Assembly (NCBI GenBank): GCA_046160675.1
Contig: JBJXHH010000036.1
Span: forward strand, 1 to 10,651
Direction of reading: 5' to 3'
DNA length: 10,651 nt
DNA from: JACMJP01 sp046160675
Lineage (GTDB): Bacteria > Bacteroidota > Bacteroidia > Chitinophagales > BACL12
Of this stretch, positions 1 to 6,007 are shown piece by piece (position 1 is the stretch's first letter; each line of letters starts with the position of its first letter). The translations under genes and the position numbers were made by a program. The notes under the pieces are model-generated. The model worked only from the letters and a program-made list of their open reading frames with translations. It searched no databases and was not told the DNA's origin.

Positions 1-1
1 T

Positions 2-286
2 TGGGATTGGACCGATAACCAGAGGAAAAACGGCTGGGATTGGACTGATAACCAGAAGAAAAACGGCTGGGATTGGACCGATAATCAGAAGAAAAACGGC
101 TGGGATTGGACCGATAATCAGAAGAAAAACGGCTGGGATTGGACCGATAATCAGAAGAAAAACGGCTGGGATTGGACTGATAACCAGAAGAAAAACGGCT
201 GGGATTGGACTGATAACCAGAAGAAAAACGGTTGGGATTGGACTGATAATCAGAAGAAAAACGGTTGGGATTGGACTGATAACCAG
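2..286 (+). repeat. 33-bp direct tandem repeat, 8.6 copies visible
   Basis: Copies start at 2, 35, 68, 101, 134, 167, 200, 233 and 266, with the last one incomplete (21 of 33 bases). There are no spacers and no length changes. Copies 3, 4 and 5 are identical, and copies 2 and 6 are identical, which points to recent expansion by slippage or unequal recombination. The period is 11 codons, so gain or loss of a unit keeps the reading frame. The array continues to the left edge, so the total copy number is unknown. Confidence 0.97.
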
Positions 287-289
287 TAG
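2..289 (+). CDS. 3' end of a tandem-repeat protein of unknown function (5' end outside window)
   Basis: The gene enters from the left edge, so only its last 95 codons are visible; the stop is TAG at 287-289. They form eight full copies of an 11-residue unit, WDWTDNQKKNG, and a ninth cut short after WDWTDNQ. The only amino-acid change is one Lys to Arg in the first visible copy. At DNA level four sites vary between copies (ACC/ACT, AAC/AAT, GGC/GGT, AGG/AAG); three are silent in this frame, whereas all four would change residues in the next plus-strand frame, which is also open. This identifies the coding frame. The unit carries two Trp, two Asp and two Lys, so it is neutral overall and aromatic-rich, with no hydrophobic or Cys residues. 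I do not recognise the family. The missing N-terminal part would decide whether this is a repetitive tail on a known domain or a wholly repetitive protein. Confidence 0.72.
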   Translation, partial: WDWTDNQRKNGWDWTDNQKKNGWDWTDNQKKNGWDWTDNQKKNGWDWTDNQKKNGWDWTDNQKKNGWDWTDNQKKNGWDWTDNQKKNGWDWTDNQ

Positions 290-321
290 TTAAAACCAGG
301 CGTTTTAAACATTTTCTTCTG

Positions 322-340
322 CTATTTCCAAGGGAAATAG
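322..340 (+). terminator. Hairpin downstream of the repeat gene, possible terminator
   Basis: CTATTTCC at 322-329 pairs with GGAAATAG at 333-340 around a 3-base loop, giving an 8-bp stem 33 bases after the repeat gene's stop. The bases that follow (TTAAGTTTTACTG) are only moderately T-rich, so as an intrinsic terminator it is weak. Its position at the end of the gene is the main support. Confidence 0.4.
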
Positions 341-432
341 TTAAGTTTTACTGTTATTAATATAATGTTTTGGATTTGTTAAGTCGTTAATTGCCAGCGA
401 CTTATGATAACTTACCTTGTATTTACGTATGT

Positions 433-440
433 TATTTTTG
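433..440 (+). promoter_or_regulatory. Candidate Bacteroidota -7 box for the 518-937 gene
   Basis: TATTTTTG matches the Bacteroidota sigma-A -7 consensus TAnnTTTG exactly. The same 10-mer, TTATTTTTGC, appears before the glycosyltransferase gene at 4618. No TTTG -33 element lies at the expected distance. It would put the transcript start near 444 and give a leader of about 70 bases. The 228 bp from 290 to 517 otherwise hold only the hairpin at 322-340 and the inverted repeat at 455-489. Confidence 0.35.
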
Positions 441-454
441 CGGGGTTTTTTCCT

Positions 455-489
455 TGCTGCCCATATAATATTGTGTGAATTTGGCAGCA
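455..489 (+). repeat. GC-rich inverted repeat in the presumed leader of the 518-937 gene
   Basis: TGCTGCC (455-461) and GGCAGCA (483-489) are perfect 7-bp inverted arms separated by 21 bases. The AT-rich spacer contains TAATATTG at 466-473, a near match to the -7 consensus. The element could be an operator around a second promoter or a hairpin in the 5' leader, ending 28 bases before the ATG. Function is not shown. Confidence 0.35.
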
Positions 490-517
490 GATTTCAAGCA
501 CAATAATTAAAAACTGT

Positions 518-937
518 ATGCAGCACACACTATTTACACACCAAGAAAACGGGAACTCAGAAATGCTAAGCCCGTTAAAAAGCACCCTTTTAAATCTTTA
601 CCCTGAAAGGGATGGCTGGAAACTCTATAATAGGTATAATTGGGCGACAAAGGTTTTCGACTTTGTTTTGCAAAAAGAAGAAGGTCTTCAAACCTCAAGG
701 ATACTTGTGGAGATTAATTTTGAAAGGGTAATTTCCAAAGAACACTTTAATAAGCTGGATGTATTGGCAAAACGTCTTAAAGGCGGGAATTGCGTTTTAG
801 TAAGGAAGATCATGATAGTTGATGATATGTCTTCTATTGCCTCAATTCCTGAAGATGTTGACATAGTTCCAATCAGTACACTTATAAGGACTAATTTGTT
901 ACCACTTCAAAATTTCCAACCTAGATTAGTAGCTTAG
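518..937 (+). CDS. Uncharacterised 139-residue protein
   Basis: I do not recognise this protein. It is a single soluble domain with no signal peptide or membrane segment. The middle alternates hydrophobic strands and a helix: KVFDFVLQ (45-52), RILVEINFE (61-69), a helix at about 74-89, then CVLVRKIMIV (92-101) and a C-terminal strand (DVDIVPI, 113-119). The Asp48 ... Glu65-x-Asn67 arrangement on successive strands vaguely recalls the PD-(D/E)xK nuclease-like fold with Asn in place of the catalytic Lys, but this is a weak resemblance and no activity should be inferred. The first ATG at 518 is taken as start; the ATG at 563 (Met16) is a real alternative, since the first 15 residues are polar and no ribosome binding site decides it. 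The gene stands alone, convergent with ribBA, whose stop is 31 bp away. Confidence 0.72.
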   Translation: MQHTLFTHQENGNSEMLSPLKSTLLNLYPERDGWKLYNRYNWATKVFDFVLQKEEGLQTSRILVEINFERVISKEHFNKLDVLAKRLKGGNCVLVRKIMIVDDMSSIASIPEDVDIVPISTLIRTNLLPLQNFQPRLVA

Positions 938-968
938 GCCTTAGGGAGATTAAGTTGTTTAGTTTGCT

Positions 969-2183
969 TTATCCTTTTAGGATATCATGACCCAATTTGT
1001 CTCTTTTGGTTCTTAAATAGTGTGTGTTATGCTCATTAGGTTCCATTTCAATCTTCACATTTTCTACAATTTCAAGCCCATAACCTTTTAAACCCACCCT
1101 TTTTTTAGGGTTATTTGTAATAAGCTTTATTTTACATACTCCGAGATCCCGGAGTATTTGAGCCCCTACCCCGTAATCCCTTTGATCTGTTCCGAACCCA
1201 AGTTCAAGGTTGGCATCCACAGTGTCTAGCCCGTTCTCTTGAAGTTTGTAAGCTTTGAGTTTATTTAGTAGGCCTATCCCCCTTCCTTCTTGTTGCATGT
1301 AAACCAGTACCCCTGAACCATTGTTTTCAATCATTTTCAGTGCGGTGTGCAGTTGTTCCCCGCAGTCGCATCGTAAAGAACCTAATATATCACCTGTGGC
1401 ACAGGATGAATGCACCCTAACCAGTACCGGCTCATTTTGATCCCAATCACCCTTTACGAGAGCCAGGTGAACTTCGCCCGTAGTTGTTTGAATAAAAGTA
1501 TGCAGAACAAAATCTCCATATTTTGTTGGCATATTAACTACGACATCCCTTTTTATTATTGTTTCTGCTTTTATCCGGTATTCCACAAGGTCTTTGATGG
1601 AAATGATCTTCAAATCAAACTTTTCTGCAACTTTTAGAAGGTCAGGAAGCCTTGCCATGGTGCCATCCTCATTCATAATTTCTACAAGCACTCCAGCCGG
1701 TTCAAATCCTGCCATTCTTGCTAGGTCAATAGTGGCTTCTGTGTGCCCCGTTCTACGTAAAACACCGCCCCTCTTAGCTCTTAATGGGAAAATATGACCA
1801 GGTCGTGCAAAATCAGCAGCTTTCATGTCCGAATTAATCAGGGCTTGAATAGTCAAAGCCCGGTCGTGAGCTGAAATGCCTGTAGTACATCCATTTCCAA
1901 TCAAATCAACTGATACTGTAAATTGAGTTTCATGCAGAGCAGTATTATTTGAAACCATTAACTCCAATTCCAATTCTGCACATCTGTCTTCAATAAGTGG
2001 TGCACATATAAGTCCCCGCCCATGAGTAGCCATGAAGTTAATTATCTCCCGAGTAACATTTCTGGCAGCTGTAATAAAATCGCCCTCGTTCTCCCTATCC
2101 TGATCGTCTACTACAATTACCAGTTTTCCATTCCTGATATCTTCAACAGCTTCATCAATAGTATTTAAAACAAATTCTTCCAT
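969..2183 (-). CDS. ribBA: Bifunctional riboflavin biosynthesis protein: DHBP synthase / GTP cyclohydrolase II
   Basis: This cytoplasmic enzyme supplies both precursors of riboflavin. The N-terminal RibB half (about 1-200) turns ribulose 5-phosphate into 3,4-dihydroxy-2-butanone 4-phosphate. The C-terminal RibA half (about 205-404) opens GTP to the pyrimidine precursor. RibB motifs seen are DRENEGD (29-35, acidic metal and substrate site) and RRTGHTEA (143-150). RibA shows the zinc-binding cysteines Cys261, Cys272 and Cys274 in a CATGDILGSLRCDCG stretch, QQEGRGIGL (297-305) and TDQRDYGVGAQIL (332-344). At 404 residues the length is normal for the fusion. The ATG at 2183 is chosen because MEEFVLNTIDEA is the usual family N-terminus; an in-frame ATG at 2234 would add 17 unusual residues and overlap the upstream gene by 41 bp. 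It is the last gene of a glycosyltransferase operon, 10 bp after the GT2 stop, with no room for an FMN riboswitch directly upstream. Confidence 0.96.
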   Translation of the reverse strand: MEEFVLNTIDEAVEDIRNGKLVIVVDDQDRENEGDFITAARNVTREIINFMATHGRGLICAPLIEDRCAELELELMVSNNTALHETQFTVSVDLIGNGCTTGISAHDRALTIQALINSDMKAADFARPGHIFPLRAKRGGVLRRTGHTEATIDLARMAGFEPAGVLVEIMNEDGTMARLPDLLKVAEKFDLKIISIKDLVEYRIKAETIIKRDVVVNMPTKYGDFVLHTFIQTTTGEVHLALVKGDWDQNEPVLVRVHSSCATGDILGSLRCDCGEQLHTALKMIENNGSGVLVYMQQEGRGIGLLNKLKAYKLQENGLDTVDANLELGFGTDQRDYGVGAQILRDLGVCKIKLITNNPKKRVGLKGYGLEIVENVKIEMEPNEHNTHYLRTKRDKLGHDILKG

Positions 2184-2193
2184 GCATATTGTT

Positions 2194-3369
2194 TTAGTTA
2201 TTACGCTCGGTAGGCTTCCATATACTTGACTCAATTCCCTTACAATATTTTATGAATCCAACTAATAAAGCCGCATTCATTGTATAAAAATAGGCCACCA
2301 GCCGCAACGCAAAATTATGAATCTTAATTCTGCTAAATATTTGATCTATTATAGGTGTTAACATTCCCAATGTCTGAAAGATGAACAGGATCTGATAAAA
2401 TAAGTTCTCATGTATTAGTAACAGATTTGCTAAGTATGCTACAATTATAAAAAAAGGCCCAAACCACCGAATTACTTTATGAGAAAAAAAAGAAAATCCA
2501 AGGGGCTTGTGTAAAGGAAATATCTTCCGCCAATAAACGCCAAGGTTTTGAAAATTTCCAGCTGAGATGCGAACTTTCCTTTTGAACTCCTCTTTCCAGT
2601 CATTCGAAACATCTTCATAAGCTATAGCTGAAAGGTTATTTATTGCTTTTTTTCCTTGAGAAAGCACATACATGGAGATGAAAAAATCTTCCATGTAAAA
2701 ATTACTTCGAATGGGCTTAAAGAGGCCCCTCCGGACAGCATAACATGCACCGAAGGCCCCCATCATTACGCCCCACAACAAACCTTCATTGTACTTTATC
2801 CGGTTCTCCCTTTGAATATATGTTTTCTCCTGAAATGAGATGCCATCTTTTCTCATGCCCGAATTCAGAATATTTGCCCCAACCAACCCTACGTTTTTAT
2901 CGGAGAAATGAGAAACCAATTGAGGAATGAGTTCCTTTGAAAAATAAATATTCGCATCAGTAAAAATTAAAATTTCGCCCTTCGCCAAAGGAACTAACTC
3001 ATTTATGATAAATGATTTCCCACTTCGGCCCTGGAATCTTATTAATTTGACCGGATATCCCTGCTGCTCAAATTTTTTAATGATGTTATCTGTATTATCT
3101 GTAGAGGCATCAGAACCGATTAATATTTCATACTGAACAGATGGATATTTTGTTTGCACAACACTTTTCATTTTTTCTTCCAGCACCTTTTCTTCATTAT
3201 ATGCGGCCATAATAATTGATACTATTGGCAACTGATTCTCCTCAGACAATAAATTATTTGTAAATGTTTTTTTACGGGCAAGAAATTGTAAAAGTGTTGG
3301 AAAAATTACATAAGAATGTATTAATAGAAATATGCATAAAAACAAGAGTATTTCTGCAACAAGAATCAT
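2194..3369 (-). CDS. Membrane-bound family 2 glycosyltransferase (processive type)
   Basis: A 391-residue inner-membrane enzyme that should transfer a sugar from a nucleotide donor to a lipid or polysaccharide acceptor. An N-terminal membrane helix (about 3-27) is followed by a GT-A catalytic domain: VSIIMAAYNEE (50-60), GSDASTD (85-91), the donor- and metal-binding TDAN (137-140) and the catalytic-base type MEDFF (226-230). RKVRISAG (264-271) stands where related synthases carry QxxRW. At least three C-terminal membrane helices follow (about 300-320, 323-343, 353-373). This layout resembles cellulose-synthase/IcaA-like polysaccharide glycosyltransferases; the sugar is unknown. Its ATG overlaps the TGA of the GT4 gene by 4 bp (ATGA at 3366-3369), indicating translational coupling. 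Together the two likely make part of an envelope or secreted glycan. Confidence 0.92.
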   Translation of the reverse strand: MILVAEILLFLCIFLLIHSYVIFPTLLQFLARKKTFTNNLLSEENQLPIVSIIMAAYNEEKVLEEKMKSVVQTKYPSVQYEILIGSDASTDNTDNIIKKFEQQGYPVKLIRFQGRSGKSFIINELVPLAKGEILIFTDANIYFSKELIPQLVSHFSDKNVGLVGANILNSGMRKDGISFQEKTYIQRENRIKYNEGLLWGVMMGAFGACYAVRRGLFKPIRSNFYMEDFFISMYVLSQGKKAINNLSAIAYEDVSNDWKEEFKRKVRISAGNFQNLGVYWRKIFPLHKPLGFSFFSHKVIRWFGPFFIIVAYLANLLLIHENLFYQILFIFQTLGMLTPIIDQIFSRIKIHNFALRLVAYFYTMNAALLVGFIKYCKGIESSIWKPTERNN

Positions 3370-4559
3370 AAAAGCGATGTATAGAATTGCAGCAATTCTG
3401 CTGCTAGTTTATAATTATCAAATTTATCCCTTACATATTGCCTTGCTAACATTCCTTTGTTTGCAGCTGCTTCCGGGTGCTGAAGTGCATCGAGTACAGT
3501 ATTAGCAAATACATCAGGCTTGGCGGTAATTGCACAAAATTCAGCAATATCTTCAGGAAAACCTTCAATACCTACGGGAGTTGTGATTACATATTTTCCA
3601 TGTGCCATTGCCTCAAGGATTTTTATCTTCATTCCGCTGCCTGAAAGTAGAGGAACAACACAAATAGCTTTATATTGTAAGAACCTTTCTGCGTCTTCAA
3701 CCTCTCCATAAAAAACAATATTCGGGTTGTTTAACTCCTTGAAATAGTTTCCTCCATTTCTGCCAGCAATATGAAAAGTGATACCCGGTTTTTCCTTTGT
3801 TATAAAAGGGAATATTTTCTCAATAAACCATTTTAACCCCTCCTCATTCGGCAACCAATCCAAAGCTCCCAAAAAGTACAGGTCATTTATTTTTCCTGCA
3901 AAAACAGATTCCTCTTCTTGAACATCTATGCCTGATGGTATATATTTTACTTTTATGCTCCGGTTGTGCTCACTAAAAAACATTTTATCGGCTAAGGATA
4001 TTGGAACTACAGCATCATAATTCTTTACATTTTTTGATTCATACTTCAGGAGTTTATTAGATTGCCAGTTCAGGGAAATTCTTTTCAGATAACTTTTTTC
4101 ACTTTTAGAAAGGCCTTTCCAAATATTTCCTTCTATATTATGACTTCTCAAAACAATTTTAGCCTGTGAATGTCGCCTGATTACTTCTAAATAAGGTGCC
4201 AGAAATAGGCCTTCAAGCTGCACAATTTCAAATTTCCCCTCCTTTAAAATGTTCGCCAGTTTAACTGCATAATCTTTTGATATAAATCTTTGCACATGAT
4301 AGGGGATATTTGAAAAAAGGTTCTTCAAAATTCCAGTTATGCTAATACTTGTGTCAACAAAAACAGCCTCAAACTGAATGTGCTCTTTTAGTGTGCCGGG
4401 TATATTTTCAATTTGAAAATAATGCTTTGGAGTTTGGATACTCAGCATATGGATTTTACATCCTTGTAAAGCTAAATTTCGGGCAAGGTTAATAATTGCA
4501 ACTGATTCACCGTCTTTTACAGGAAACGGAAGCTTCTTAGTGAGAACAAGGATATTCAT
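3366..4559 (-). CDS. Family 4 (GT-B fold) glycosyltransferase
   Basis: A 397-residue soluble or peripheral enzyme with two Rossmann-like domains. The N-terminal acceptor domain starts with MNILVLTKKLPFPVKDGES, containing the Gly-containing loop usual for the family, and has SHNIEGNIW at 139-147. The C-terminal donor domain begins near 225 (LYFLGALDWLPNEEGLKWF region), with HIAGRN (263-268), FYGEVED (283-289) and the donor-binding stretch SGSGMKIKILEAMAHGK (306-322), in which Lys313 and Glu316 are the typical GT4 residues. VGIEGF at 329-334 is also typical. It is the first gene of the operon and is followed by the membrane GT2. A retaining transfer from a nucleotide sugar is expected from the family; donor and acceptor cannot be read from the sequence. 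The ATG at 4559 lies only about 6 bases after the predicted transcript start. Confidence 0.93.
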   Translation of the reverse strand: MNILVLTKKLPFPVKDGESVAIINLARNLALQGCKIHMLSIQTPKHYFQIENIPGTLKEHIQFEAVFVDTSISITGILKNLFSNIPYHVQRFISKDYAVKLANILKEGKFEIVQLEGLFLAPYLEVIRRHSQAKIVLRSHNIEGNIWKGLSKSEKSYLKRISLNWQSNKLLKYESKNVKNYDAVVPISLADKMFFSEHNRSIKVKYIPSGIDVQEEESVFAGKINDLYFLGALDWLPNEEGLKWFIEKIFPFITKEKPGITFHIAGRNGGNYFKELNNPNIVFYGEVEDAERFLQYKAICVVPLLSGSGMKIKILEAMAHGKYVITTPVGIEGFPEDIAEFCAITAKPDVFANTVLDALQHPEAAANKGMLARQYVRDKFDNYKLAAELLQFYTSLL

Positions 4560-4569
4560 GCAAAACAGG

Positions 4570-4577
4570 CAAAATTA
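4570..4577 (-). promoter_or_regulatory. -7 box of the GT4-GT2-ribBA operon
   Basis: Read on the minus strand this is TAATTTTG, an exact TAnnTTTG match. It puts the transcript start at about 4565, so the mRNA would have a leader of only about 6 bases before the ATG at 4559. Eighteen bases further upstream TTCG (4596-4599) stands in for the TTTG -33 element (3 of 4). Confidence 0.55.
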
Positions 4578-4603
4578 ACCATTCAAATTTTGAAACGAAC
4601 ACT

Positions 4604-4611
4604 TATTTTTG
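4604..4611 (+). promoter_or_regulatory. -7 box of the soluble GT2 gene, near-leaderless
   Basis: TATTTTTG matches TAnnTTTG exactly and ends 6 bases before the ATG at 4618. A start at the usual distance falls 2-3 bases before or on the ATG, giving a leaderless or near-leaderless mRNA. The -33 region is poor (TTCA at 4582-4585) and overlaps that of the divergent operon. Confidence 0.5.
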
Positions 4612-4617
4612 CCCACT

Positions 4618-5358
4618 ATGTACGCCGGGAAAAAAGTAGTAATAGTAATGCCTGCTTATAATGCATCTAAAACTTTAAAGCAGACATATGACGAAATTCC
4701 GTTTGAGATAGTTGATGAAGTTGTACTGGTAGATGATGCCAGTAACGATGATACTGCTCATATAGCTGCAGGAATCGGCATTAAACACATTATCGTACAT
4801 CAAAAAAATAAAGGTTATGGTGGAAATCAAAAAAGTTGCTATGAAAAAGCTTTAGCCCTTGGTGCTGATATTGTTATCATGGTACATCCTGATTACCAAT
4901 ACACACCTAAACTTATTACTGCTATGACGAGCATAATAGGCAATGAATTGTATCATGTTGTTTTGGGGTCAAGAATTCTTGGAAAAGGCGCATTAAAAGG
5001 CGGCATGCCTAAATACAAGTATATTTTCAATCGTTTGCTCACCTATTCGCAAAACATCATCATGGGACAAAAACTTTCTGAATATCATACAGGGTTCAGG
5101 GCTTTTTCAAAACAAGTTTTGGAAAGAATTAATTATAATGCAAACTCAGACGACTTTGTATTTGATAATCAGATGCTGGCACAAATTTGCTTTGCTGGTT
5201 ATGATATAGCCGAAGTTACCTGTCCAACTAAATATTTTGAAGAAGCCTCATCTATTAACTTTAAACGAAGCGCCATTTACGGACTGGGAGTTTTACGTAC
5301 CTCTTTTCAATACAGGTTTCAAAAATGGGGAATTGCCAAATACAAATACCTGGAATAA
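4618..5358 (+). CDS. Soluble family 2 glycosyltransferase, dolichyl-phosphate-sugar-synthase-like
   Basis: A 246-residue GT-A enzyme of the bacterial DPM1-like group, which usually moves a hexose from a nucleotide sugar to a polyprenyl phosphate at the inner face of the membrane. Visible motifs are VVIVMPAYNASKT (7-19), VVLVDDASNDDT (35-46), KGYGGNQKSCYEKAL (65-79), the metal-site region VHPDYQYTP (89-97), GSRI (117-120), YHTGFRAF (156-163), SDDFVFDNQML (177-187) and CPTKYFEEASSINF (202-215). The last stretch is typical of this clade. No membrane helix is present, unlike GtrB. The ATG at 4618 is preferred over an in-frame TTG at 4609, which lies inside the predicted -7 box. It is divergent from the GT4 operon and convergent with the PAP2 gene, whose stop is 10 bp away. 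Acceptor specificity is unknown. Confidence 0.92.
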   Translation: MYAGKKVVIVMPAYNASKTLKQTYDEIPFEIVDEVVLVDDASNDDTAHIAAGIGIKHIIVHQKNKGYGGNQKSCYEKALALGADIVIMVHPDYQYTPKLITAMTSIIGNELYHVVLGSRILGKGALKGGMPKYKYIFNRLLTYSQNIIMGQKLSEYHTGFRAFSKQVLERINYNANSDDFVFDNQMLAQICFAGYDIAEVTCPTKYFEEASSINFKRSAIYGLGVLRTSFQYRFQKWGIAKYKYLE

Positions 5359-5368
5359 ATACAACCAC

Positions 5369-6007
5369 CTAACTTCTGAGTAATGAAGATTGAAGTTTTT
5401 TATGTGAGAAAAGCATTGTCTTCTTTTCATAAAACATCATTAAAGCATGTGTCACAACTATAGCAATAAGTGCCCCGAAGAATATATCAACAAGAAAATG
5501 TTGTAATAAATATACTCTGGATATACCAACAAGTATTGCAGTTACACAAAGTAAACCCTTAACAAAATGGTTACTCACAAAAAATGCAAGCGTCAGATAC
5601 ATGCAAAAAGCATTAGAAGTATGCCCTGAAGGAAAACTGAAATCTTTCAGTATAGTTACCCCTGAAACGTAGTGCAACTCATCGTTTTCGCCAAAATACA
5701 ACAGGGGCCTCTCAGTATCGAAGATCATTTTTAGACCTATTGTAAGAAAAAAAACAATAGTGGTATTAATAAAAAAAACGATAGCATAACTAAACCTGAT
5801 AAACAATAAAATACCAGTTATTATTATCATAGGAACTGTTCCGCCCAGGTGAGTTAGGTATTTAAAGAATATATCAGCATAACTGTTGTGTTCTTTGTTC
5901 AAGAGAATAGACAACTCCCCTTTTTCATATATCAGAAGCAAAATAAATGAGAGAAATAAAAACACAATTACTATTGCATGAAACCAAAAAAGAGGGTGTT
6001 TTCTCAA
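5369..6007 (-). CDS. PAP2-family membrane phosphatase
   Basis: A 212-residue integral membrane phosphatase acting on a lipid phosphate or pyrophosphate. All three PAP2 active-site motifs are intact: Lys93 with Arg100-Pro101 (KMIFDTERP), PSGH (126-129), and SR (163-164) with His170 and Asp174 (SRVYLLQHFLVD). Hydrophobic segments lie at about 8-27, 57-91 (probably two), 132-146, 150-167 and 173-193. The start is TTG at 6007: the nearest in-frame upstream stop is at 6020-6022, no ATG lies between, and the next ATG (Met60) would remove the first helix. That TTG overlaps the TGA of the permease gene (TTGA, 6004-6007). Substrates could be undecaprenyl pyrophosphate, lipid A phosphate or phosphatidic acid; coupling to an LPS-export permease favours an envelope lipid, but this is inference. 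Confidence 0.93.
   Translation of the reverse strand: MRKHPLFWFHAIVIVFLFLSFILLLIYEKGELSILLNKEHNSYADIFFKYLTHLGGTVPMIIITGILLFIRFSYAIVFFINTTIVFFLTIGLKMIFDTERPLLYFGENDELHYVSGVTILKDFSFPSGHTSNAFCMYLTLAFFVSNHFVKGLLCVTAILVGISRVYLLQHFLVDIFFGALIAIVVTHALMMFYEKKTMLFSHKKLQSSLLRS

Noticed and set aside
1..290. CRISPR array
   Set aside because: The 33-bp units are directly adjacent with no unique spacers and keep an open reading frame of 11 codons per unit.
3..293. Coding in the next plus-strand frame or on the minus strand across the repeat
   Set aside because: These frames are also open, but the differences between copies would be amino-acid changes there, while in the chosen frame they are silent or Lys/Arg.
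938..968. Bidirectional terminator between the 518-937 gene and ribBA
   Set aside because: Only 31 bp are present and I find no stem longer than 4-5 bp with a T-tract on either strand.
2184..2234. Longer ribBA start at 2234
   Set aside because: It adds 17 residues not expected for the family and overlaps the upstream glycosyltransferase gene by 41 bp; the ATG at 2183 gives the usual N-terminus.
2184..2600. FMN riboswitch ahead of ribBA
   Set aside because: The gap to the upstream gene is only 10 bp and no conserved FMN-aptamer pattern is visible in the preceding coding region.
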